Assembly (NCBI GenBank): GCA_032622095.1 | Contig: CP136066.1 | Location: forward strand, 93,951,319-94,015,318 | Direction of reading: 5' to 3' | Source of the DNA: Siphonodentalium dalli | Taxonomy: Eukaryota; Mollusca; Scaphopoda; Gadilida; Siphonodentaliidae | Length of the DNA stretch: 64,000 bases | Shown: positions 55,591-64,000 of the stretch, in pieces | Numbering within the stretch: the first letter of the stretch is position 1 | Layout of the letters: each line of letters starts with the position of its first letter | Made by a program: the position numbers and the translations under genes | The notes under the pieces: model-generated | Seen by the model: the letters and a program-made list of their open reading frames with translations, nothing else | Database searches by the model: none | What the model was told of the DNA's origin: nothing

Positions 55591-55904
55591 ACTCCCGAAT
55601 GTCATATATTGGACTCCCAAGTGTGCAATATGATTTTTTTATCGGCACTCTGTGACGTCCGAATTAATTCGATTGTGAAAAGAATCGGTGAAATTGCGAT
55701 GCGAGCGCAAAACTGGTGGATTTAGCAGATGTTTCACTTCTGCATTGAGTTTTTTTTCACTTCCGTGTTTACTGTTCCAAATCATGCTTTCTGGTGATCA
55801 AATACAAGCTTTTATAGAGAATTAAGTGCCGACAAATTCCAAAAATAACCACAAAAGTTTTATTCCCAAAATTTTGATAAACATACAGATGGATAATAAA
55901 AATA

Positions 55905-56045
55905 TCATTGTATAATGTTGTGTACAGTATGTGTTTTTCTGGTACTCATTCAGGTTGTGGTGAATAAGTCATATTGGACTCGACACAACCAGGACTTGTA
56001 CAAGAAAAACATACTGTACACAACATTGTATAATAACATTATAAT
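55905..56045. repeat. Foldback with arms over 30 bp
   Basis: TATAATGTTGTGTACAGTAT plus GTGTTTTTCT near 55.91 kb is mirrored by AGAAAAACATACTGTACACA plus ACATTGTATAAT near 56.0 kb. Confidence 0.8.
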
Positions 56046-56159
56046 ATGTCATATCCTAGTTTATTACCTTTTCCCTAGTTTCTGATCGTGTTTGCGATCG
56101 CCTCGGCCATTTTGAATGGGTGATACTCATCAACTCAAAATCATGTGATTCCCCACCAT

Positions 56160-56375
56160 GGCATTCATAACTGTATACCTGTTGATGAGTAGTAACCTGA
56201 TTGCTATTGATTCATTCCTTAGGTTAACTGGTCAATTTATTAGCTGAATAGCCTTATGTACGATTGAATCCTTGTATTGTTTCTATGTATGCTGTTTGCA
56301 TATATGAGGAGAACATCCATACAAATGAATAATGGACCATTCCAAATGTAAATCCGTCCATATATATATATATAT
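56160..56375. mobile_element. TTAA-E MITE, degenerate, with AT microsatellite
   Basis: GATGAGTAGTAACC, CAAATGAATAATGGACCATTCC; then (AT)n near 56.36 kb. Confidence 0.55.
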
Positions 56376-56455
56376 ATATAACATAGCCCCACCCCATGTC
56401 AATGTCTTTATAAGCAATTTTCAGTCCCATGACCATCATCAGCTTTATCAACGAG

Positions 56456-56475
56456 AGGCCGATCACGATCGGCAG
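56456..56475. repeat. Palindromic motif shared with 60.39 kb
   Basis: GAGAGGCCGATCACGATCGG followed by CAGATG and TTAACCCAT also occurs at about 60386-60420, probably the tip of another TTAA family. Confidence 0.6.
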
Positions 56476-56599
56476 ATGTTAACCCATCCATTGGCGATAA
56501 AAATTTAATATGATCGGATAAATGAGAGTTTTGGTGTTGAATTATAGAGTATACTGTTATGTACTATTATAGACAAATGTACATAACACAAATTATTGG

Positions 56600-56675
56600 A
56601 ATTTATGGGTCACTGGCATTTATATAAGAGAATGCACTGGTACAGGATCTGTAATGCTAAACCGCCACAGCCAGC
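56600..56675. mobile_element. TTAA-C fragment
   Basis: TTATATAAGAGAATGCACTGG and ACAGGATCTGTAATGCTAAA. Confidence 0.6.
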
Positions 56676-57369
56676 AAGTCCGTGGGTTAAATGTGTAGGT
56701 GTGCCCTGGACATGGAATACTTGGGTTAAGAGAGTCCAATTTAAGTTTACAATAATAATGTGTCCTAGTATACAGATAAGCAACCTCACCACTGACCCAT
56801 TAATATCAATTATATAGCACAGCTGTCAAAAAATCACAGGAATTGTTTATGTTGAACACTGACCTCTATTAAACCAATAACAATTATAATGATATCAGAC
56901 CATCTGAAGATATAACTCTGCAGCACAGATGTCCAAGTCTACTGTTAATATCATGTGATGTTTATTGTTGAATCTTTATTTTAAATTAGATACCACAGGC
57001 TTCTTTATCAGATTATTTGCACATTGGCATAAGAGACATCAGAAAATAATATAGCTTTATCAATAGCTAAGTAGTCCAAATGCAATTGGTGAATTGGATT
57101 TAATGTTGCTCCAAACAGATTTAACAGTACATAACACAAGATTTTGGACCGATTTAATCAAATTTGGTGTGGTGATTCGGGGTACCCTTGGCAGAGTTAT
57201 AATGGTTATAATTGTTTTTAATTATTTTAAAAAATTAAAGGGACACATTGGAAATCTTTTTATCAACTTGTATCATAATCATCAATATCTAAATGAAAAA
57301 AAATGACAATGTCAATGACATTTTTTTTATTATTATTATAAAAGTTAAAAATAAATATTTTTTTTCTAT
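56676..57369. other. Unassigned spacer
   Basis: AT-rich; no exon or known repeat. Confidence 0.35.
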
Positions 57370-57770
57370 TTTTTTCTTCGAAAAAGGGTCATAACTCCTT
57401 TAAAATAAATCGGATCAAACCCATATTACAACTAGATCTGTATTTTGGGCTGTGAAACTCACATACCAAATTTAGTTCCAATCAGATAAAAAATGTTTGA
57501 GTTATGGCAGAATGTGTGAATTCTAAGTAGAAAAAGGGCCATAATTCTGTAACAAAAACTCGGATCAAACCCAAATTCGAACTCGATCTGTATTTTGTGC
57601 TGATATACCCATATACAAAATTTGCTTCTGATTGGATAGAAAATGTTTGAGTTATCGCATTACACGTGAAGTGTCTACGGGCGGACAGACGGACGGACGG
57701 ACGGACGAACGACGAGTGGTCAATCCGGACAACGACACTATGTTTACCATACATGGTATGGGTAAACATA
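57370..57770. repeat. I-related repeat with GGACGG tail
   Basis: Two units of AGGGTCATAACTCCTTTAAA...CGGATCAAACCCAAATTCGA...GTTTGAGTTAT, then GACAGACGGACGGACGGACG and CGAGTGGTCAATCCGGAC. Also at 60.91-61.74 kb. Confidence 0.8.
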
Positions 57771-57902
57771 AAAAGGCAGTCAATTACATTTTCAGAATAT
57801 TATCATAAAATATAGTGGAATAGGCAGAAAGTCTAGGTCCCTCTGAATCCTCAGAATTTCTTCAACTTGTAAAATAAAATGTCTTTGATTCTGACTATTT
57901 AA

Positions 57903-58120
57903 CCCTTTCTATACTAAATACTCATCGACGAGTAGTTCCCTTATTAAATGCTTGGACAATAAGTTCAAAAAACATTTTCCACCAATGAATAGGATTAATT
58001 TTGCTATTTCTATTATCTGTCTTCTGCTTATATTTCCTCAACATCCCTCCTGATAATAATAGACCATTCCAATGTAAACTTTTATAACTGAATGGGAGAA
58101 TTCATTTAGCATAGACATGG
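57903..58120. mobile_element. TTAA-E MITE, complete but lacking most of the palindrome
   Basis: TTAA at 57899-57902 and 58121-58124; ends CCCTTTCTATACTAAATAC and TTAGCATAGACATGG. Confidence 0.88.
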
Positions 58121-58134
58121 TTAAAAACAGCATA

Positions 58135-58281
58135 CAGTGATGTCCTAAATAATCGACCCCTAAACCACAACAGAATATGGGCTTTCCAATGAATGGCAAC
58201 AAGCCATATTTCCGACTAAATCCTGAAAAATTTCCCATAATTCTTCTGTGTTTAAAGGGTCATATACTTGGGGCATTACTG
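58135..58281. mobile_element. TA-A MITE, short variant-tip form
   Basis: CAGTGATGTCCTAAATAATC, left arm cut short at CAGAATATGGGC, right tip with GGGTCATATACTTGGGGC. Confidence 0.88.
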
Positions 58282-58934
58282 TATGTCATAAAACAGTATG
58301 AATAAATACTTACCGATGACATCATGACATGATGCATATTTGTTTATGTGTCACATGAAACTGGCAATTATTATCGGACACAATCATAGACACACTTTGA
58401 ACTGTGTGAAATTTTACCATAAATATATCCTCTCAGAAAATTTAACACAATTCCTTCAAATCGAATCCAAATTATTGAAAAATCATTCTTCCCCTCAATA
58501 GTGTTTAATCTCAATCAGACTTCTATTTAGATAGAACACCATGTTGCCAGAACGATAACAGTATGACACTGATAGGAAAATAACTTATTCTAGCACATAA
58601 AATCAATGCGACCAGGTATTGATTAAATTTGTCTCATTGGCTCTCGGCATAATCCACATTGGTACATGGGGCTGAACATCTGTTGTTCCATCATCCATGT
58701 ATCAGAGCTTATGTCAATAGACTAATCGTCATTCAAGCATATCACTGGGCTCTTCTGTTTCAAACTAAACATGTGATCAGGCAGGAATCGGTAGGGAGTT
58801 TAGGGACAGTGTCTCACAAATCCCAAAGAAATTTTTCATGGCTGGAATAATGAAAGTGTCAATGACACTGTAGCTAAACTCGGAATACGGAAAGTTGAAA
58901 TGTCTAAGATGACAACATGTAGAGATATAATTAT
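58282..58934. other. Unassigned spacer
   Basis: A minus-strand donor-like CATCG|GTAAGT near 58.31 kb lacks an acceptor giving an open exon. Confidence 0.35.
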
Positions 58935-60290
58935 ACCGGATAATATAAAATCCAAGATGGCCACCAGTGGCCATGTTCTTCAACAAAATTCAGAAATATT
59001 TTATGGCTCCTATCAAGTGGTCACGCCAAAGATCCATACAAAGTTTTATGATGATCAAATGAGGGATGTGGTCTGTATGGTGTTCCAAATAATTTGTCAT
59101 GCAAAGAGTAAAAGCGAAGATGGCTGCCGGTGGCCATGTATTTTAAAGTGATGTGAAACACGGCGGTAGGGTGATAAAATATAGATGGAGAATAATCTTG
59201 TTCAAAGTAGTTATTTGTTCAAATATTATGTCTAAATTGATAACACACACCGTCATTCTTATATATTAATTAAATGCAGTGACTGCCGATGGCGAAATGG
59301 TTTTCATTTGTTTATCGCCGATAGAAGCGTCCTGATTCGAGTAGTAAATATTTACAATTTAGCGTAGTTCAGACAATGTTTTCTATGGAGTGGTATGGTC
59401 AATTTGCTTGAGATTTTGGGTGATGTTAGTAGAATGCTATATTCCTCCAGTTGACATGGCACCTGAATACTAACTTATCAGTTTCATTCACCCGAACAAG
59501 TACATAATATGTCTTTAACAAAATTGAATGACTCCCATCTAGTGGTCACTCAAAAGATCCTTATGAAATCTGGTGACGATAGGATGAGGGATGTGGTCTG
59601 TAGAGCGTGCCAAAGGATTTAGTCATGCAAAGAGTAAAATCAAAGATGGCTGCCGGCAACCATGTTTTTTATCGAAAATTGTGCAAATTTGATAGCTCCC
59701 ATCTGGATGTGATCTTAAACATGCTTATAAATTTTCAAAACAATTCTCCAATAAATGCGGGTTGCAGGGTGTGCCGATGGATTCAAATTTAGATGTCTGC
59801 AGGTTGTCAATTTATTTAACAAATTTCAGAAAAAATTTATGGCTCCCATCTGGAGGTCACCCAGAAGATACGTATGAAGTTTGGTGATGATCAGATGAGG
59901 GAGGCATGTAGGGTATGCCGAATGATTTAGTTGTACAATGAGAAAAATCTAAAATGGCCATTGGCGGCCATGTTCTTCAACGAAATTCAGAAAAATTTAT
60001 TGCTCCCATCAAGAGGCCACTCTGAAGATTCATATGAAGTTTGGTGATTATCAGATGAGGGATGTGGTTTGTAGTGTGTGCCAACAGATTTAGTCATGTA
60101 TAGAGTAAAATCCAAGGTGGCTCTCGGCGGCCATGTATTTCATCGAAATTGCTCGATGTGACAGCTCCCATTTAGAGGTGATCCTGAACATGCTGTAAAT
60201 TTTCACAACAATTCTCTAAATAAATGCGGGCTGCAGGTTGTGCCAAGGGATTCAAATTTCATCAAAATAGACTGATTAATGGGTCTTCGA
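58935..60290 (+). repeat. G array, diverged subtype
   Basis: Repeated AAATCCAAGATGGCC, TTCAGAAATATTTTATGGCTCC, GGTCACCCAGAAGAT and GATGAGGGATGTGGTCTGTA blocks. Interrupted at about 59.16-59.55 kb by unrelated sequence. Confidence 0.82.
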
Positions 60291-60914
60291 AACATAATTT
60301 GACAGTTAAGCCAACTGAAGGAATGACAAAATGTTTACACAAAAATTAATGTAAATACAAATAAATTGAAGGGGACATAAAAACGAGAGGCCGATCACGA
60401 TCGGCAGATGTTTAACCCATACCTTGACGATAGCGATTAGCTATTTTTATAAATCTTTACACCAACCTTTCGTGAGTGCAAAAGTTTCAACAATTCACAC
60501 TTTATATAGTGATCATGTGAAAAATATTTACTTATCACATTGTGTCAACAGGATTGGTGGAGGATGTTAATATTTTTAAGCAAATAAACCAAATGAACCT
60601 CATTTGCAGGTTAGGGGTGTGTTATCATAAACTATGCCAAGAACTATAAACATAATCAATGGAAATATTTGAGTTATCAAATGGGATAGTATGGGGTTAA
60701 TCTTATCCAAACAGAAAACAGAACTGGACCAGAGAGCCATCAATCACAGTTTGACATATGATAAACAAAGCCTGCCAGCCACCAGTCAGGTGTAGCATGT
60801 AGTATCTAATGTCCATAGCAATAAATAACTCATTTCAATAACACACCTGGTCTGTGTGATATGTTCTCTTCAAATTCACAGCAGCAAACAGGTATCAATT
60901 ACTTGAATTATAAA
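60291..60914. other. Unassigned spacer
   Basis: Holds only the GGCCGATCACGATCGGC motif near 60.39 kb. Confidence 0.35.
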
Positions 60915-61735
60915 GGACAATAACTCTGTTCAAATATATCGGATCAAACCCATATTCGAACTCGATCTGTATTTAGGGGTGATAAATTCATATACCAAAT
61001 TTGGTGTTGATCAGATGAAAAATGTTTGAGTCATAGCAGCTTGGGTGAATTCTAAGTAAACATAAAAGTGAAAAGGGTTAATTAAATAATACCAAAAACA
61101 TACAGATGAAGAACATGCTAAGAAAAACCTAGGTAAGAAATATGAGGCAGATCAGAAGAAATATGTTTAACTTATTGCATTGGATAGCATGTGTGTGAAG
61201 GGTTAATTATTTTCTAAACCGATCAACCAATCAATACCAAAAACTATACAGGTGAGGGGTGTGTCATCATAAACCTACATATAAAATATGAACATAATCG
61301 GACAAAAAATACTTCGGTTATAGCATCGGATGTAATTTTTTTAAATTATATTTTCTAAAAAAGGGTCATAACTCCTTTAAATAAATCGGATCAAACCCAT
61401 TTTTTGGGTTGAGAAACTCACATACCAATTTTTTTTACAATCAGATACAAAATGTTTGAGTTATGGCAGAATGTGTGAATTCTAAGTCGAAAAAGGGCCA
61501 TAACTCTGTAAAAAAAAAGTCGGATGAAACCCATATTTGAACTCGATCTGTATTTTGGCCTGAGAAACCCATATACAAAATTTGGTTCCGATCGGTTTGA
61601 AAATATTTGAGTTATCACATTATGCATAAAGTGTCTACGGACAGACAGACAGATGGACGGACAAACGACGAGTGGTCAATCTGGACATCGACACTATGTG
61701 TACCATTCTATGGTATGGGTACACATAACAAGGGT
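60915..61735. repeat. I-related repeat with GGACGG tail
   Basis: Several diverged units with CGGATCAAACCCATATTCGA and AAATGTTTGAGT, tail GACAGACAGACAGATGGACG, then GGTATGGGTACACATAACA. Confidence 0.78.
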
Positions 61736-62161
61736 CGGAAGGGGATGTAAAACTAGCATTTGATTTTATATTTGCCTAAAATACTTAATTTTTTATTCAC
61801 CTTTAAATGTGCCAGTGTATAATTATAAAAGCACAACTGTGTAGTTACCTCGCTTCTTCAAGTACTCCCATTATGAATAGTGATGTAAAGGGTCCAATAT
61901 CATAAATTATATAATAATCAAAATAGAAATAACACACAATGAAAGTTTGTAGTCAAACACACCTGTCTGCTTTACAAGTCCCCACCTAGATGGAATGAGA
62001 AATTATCAGAAACAGATGAGCACCTGGTATTAAAGCTATTGTCATGGCAGCCAGGTAGGAACCTGATACCTCCCATGTCTGATTAATTTGATGAAGTAAT
62101 AGGTGGTGTCTATTGATTTTCTCTCATGCTGCTGCTGTTTGTTTTTAAGTTCAAACACATA
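61736..62161. other. Unassigned spacer
   Basis: Contains a minus-strand start-codon-plus-donor candidate at 61871-61849, discussed under rejected items. Confidence 0.35.
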
Positions 62162-62349
62162 CAGTTATGCCCTAAGTACCCCTTAACCACAGGAGAATTA
62201 TGGGTAACTTTTCAGGATTTAGTCGGAAATATGGCTTGTTGCCCGAGAGCTTTCCGATGAATGGCAACAAGCCATATTTCCGACTAAATCCTGAAAAGTT
62301 ACCCATAATTCTGCTGTGGTTAAGGGGTTGATTACTTAGGGCATTACTG
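62162..62349. mobile_element. TA-A MITE, left arm shortened
   Basis: CAGTTATGCCCTAAGTACCC, left arm ends at GGCTTGTTGCC, right arm complete, TA flanks. Confidence 0.9.
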
Positions 62350-62589
62350 TATGGAGAATAGCCTGAATTTATGATCAAGAGATACCGATCGGTCCATGCA
62401 TGACTTGTGTATTGCTTTAATACCATTAGGCAATAGCAATTTAAAGATACGGAAGGTGTTCGCGGTCGGTACAGCTAGCCGGGAAAATGATATATAGATG
62501 TTTTTGATCGAATATAGTTCAAATTTGATAGCTACAATCTGAAAGTAATCCTGAACATGCCTGTAAAGTTTAAAAACATTTCTCCAATA

Positions 62590-63245
62590 AATGTCGATGG
62601 ATTCACTTGTGAAATCCAAGATGAAATTTGGAAATATTTTATGGATCCCATCTAGTGGTCACCCTGAAGATCCATATGAAGTTTAGTGACTATCAGATGA
62701 GGGATGTGGCCTGCAGGGTGCGCTAATGGAAATTGTTGATGAATGAATGCGCACACATGGACGGACGGATGACAAGCCATGGCAATCAATAGCTCAAACT
62801 TTACAAAGTAAAGTTGAGCTAAAAAGTAAAATCCAAGATGGCTGCTGGTAACCCAGAAGATACATATGAAGTTTGGTGATGACCGGATGAGGGATTTCAA
62901 AATCGAAAGCTCCGTTCTAGAGGTGATTCTATAAAACATTGCCTATTTTAATTTTCGAAACAATTCTCCAATAAATAGGGGCTGCAGACTGTGCCGATGG
63001 ATTCAAATTTGAAATCCAAGATGGCCGCTGGTGGCCATGATTTTTAAAGAATTTGGGAAAAAAAATGATGGCTCCCATCTAGAGGTCACCCTGAAGATCC
63101 ATATGAAGTTTGGTGACGATCGGATGAGCGACGTTATCTGTAGGGACCTGCTAAAGGAAATTGTTGTTGAAACACGCATGGACAGAACCCAACACATGGT
63201 ACATAGTAGCTCAAACTTGACTTTGTAATGTTGATCTAAGTTGAG
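62590..63245 (+). repeat. G-array units, diverged subtype
   Basis: GAAATCCAAGATG, GGATCCCATCTAGTGGTCAC, two GCTCAAACTTTACAAAG / GTTGAGCTAAA hairpin-type ends near 62.80 and 63.24 kb, and GGACGGACGGATGACAAGCC. Confidence 0.8.
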
Positions 63246-63775
63246 CTAAAATAGAAGGAATTTGATGTTTTTCTCATCAATAACAATCCATGAGAGCCGA
63301 TTCCACATTTTGAAGTCATTGTTTACACACATTATTGTAACAGGGAAGCCAGTGTTGTGTTTTGAGCAACGAACAATAACACTAAAATACAAATAGGATT
63401 GATCATGATCAGTTGTTAATTTCTTGGTATTAAAACACAACAAAACATTAATATTGTAGCACTTGAATAAATATTCTGGTAAATATCGTAATGAGTAAAA
63501 TTTTGACAACTCGAGGTATGATTTTAGGTGATATCATACGTAGACGCTAGTTGTTATTTGTCAGTTAATCGACAAAATTCCAATAACTGGATATTGAAAT
63601 TGTGAATGCCTTGTAGATATTTCAATGTCATTCCATCATGGTCAGTCACTTGGGAGTTGAAATTTAATGCCGAAAATAGGTCAAAATTATTATACTAGTT
63701 TTCCCACCAATATCTATTACAAAATATGTTTTTATACCAATATTAGAATATTTTTAACTTCCAAATGGGTCTTCT
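63246..63775. other. Unassigned spacer
   Basis: Nothing recognised. Confidence 0.35.
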
Positions 63776-63831
63776 AAAGGTTAGAAGATGGGTTCGCAAA
63801 CCCTGGTTTGCGAACCCATCTTCTAACCTTT
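63776..63831. repeat. Perfect inverted repeat, 27-bp arms
   Basis: Arms 63776-63802 and 63805-63831 are exact complements around a CT loop; motif TTAGAAGATGGGTTCGCAAA. A poly-A tract follows near 63.85 kb. Confidence 0.93.
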
Positions 63832-64000
63832 TTTCTCCACATTGAAAAAAAAAAAAAAAAAAATTCTCTTGGTTTCTGGTCATATTGCATGACTAAACTA
63901 TGAAGCATGTAGTGACTAGAAATAATGATAGCGAGTTTTCTATTTTTTCCACTTTCTAAACTGTTTTATGAGAAGAAATAACTGTTTATTTTTATATGAA
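63832..64000. other. Unassigned end of window
   Basis: Poly-A tract then AT-rich DNA. Confidence 0.35.

Noticed and set aside
58300-58370. Minus-strand donor-like site CATCG|GTAAGT with acceptor TTGCCAG 47 bp upstream
   Set aside because: All three frames between acceptor and donor contain a stop.
61849-61871. Possible first coding exon of the membrane protein gene (ATG, MGVLEEA, donor GTAACT, phase 2)
   Set aside because: The phase fits the 48855-48722 exon, but it is 23 bp long, has no signal peptide and no independent support.
4377-62426. Recurring frames with FSGFSRKYGLLPFIGKL or NGNKPYFRLNPEKLP
   Set aside because: They are the two arms of the TA-A palindrome, not a gene family.

Overview
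This is an AT-rich, intron-rich animal nuclear window with no bacterial gene organisation. The repeat content (tandem arrays built on AAGATGGC/GGCCATGTT, sequences ending in GGACGGACGG next to an AGCTCAACTTTAC hairpin, abundant TTAA- and TA-flanked MITEs) resembles mollusc, especially bivalve, genomes. That assignment comes from memory of such repeats, not from a search. Nearly all the open reading frames of 60-130 codons in the window are translations of repeats.

Host gene. One gene is supported, on the minus strand. Its pieces, in transcript order, are exon candidates at 48855-48722, 47895-47854, 46129-46100, 44319-44284, 40992-40957, 34855-34835, 33819-33714 (transmembrane segment) and 19611-19092 (cytoplasmic tail and stop). 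Every junction keeps the frame: phase 1 through the ectodomain micro-exons, phase 2 between the membrane exon and the tail. It looks like a single-pass membrane protein with a short Thr/Ser-rich stalk and a tail carrying SH3- and SH2-ligand-like motifs. I do not recognise the family, and the 5' end is not identified.

Tandem duplication. Two 3.3-kb copies (about 39.40-42.61 and 42.72-45.98 kb, offset 3327 bp over most of the length, only a handful of substitutions seen) each carry the same 36-bp stalk exon. An older diverged relative of that exon lies at 46.1 kb. The MITE at the copy junction is a chimera of two MITEs, pointing to unequal exchange between MITEs as the cause.

Repeat families (names used below). 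TA-A: near-perfect palindromes of about 200 bp, ends CAGTAATGCCC/GGGCATTACTG, TA target sites, Tc1/mariner-like, about 30 copies. TTAA-B, -C, -D, -E, -KL and -N: MITEs flanked by TTAA with ends such as CCCTTTACCC, CCCTTTCATGACGG, CCCTTTGAGTGCC, CCCTTTCTTTACTAAAT, AAAGGGACTCAAGGCCTTCG and AAAGATGGTCTATCTC, piggyBac-like by target site; B, C and D share a palindromic core around AATGCATTCTCTTATATATG. hAT-F: foldback elements of 127 to about 450 bp with ends CAAGCC or CAGGCC and 8-bp target duplications. G: tandem arrays of about 155-165 bp units. H, I, J: other mollusc-type interspersed repeats. There is also a LINE 3' fragment, a tRNA-derived SINE, minisatellites and poly-G tracts.

Layout. 0-18 kb: repeats only. 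18.2-49 kb: the host gene with repeat-filled introns. 49-64 kb: repeats, G arrays at 52-53.7, 58.9-60.3 and 62.6-63.2 kb, and low-complexity unique DNA. Many insertions are nested (B in E, KL in A, A in E, A in the LINE), which gives a relative order of activity.
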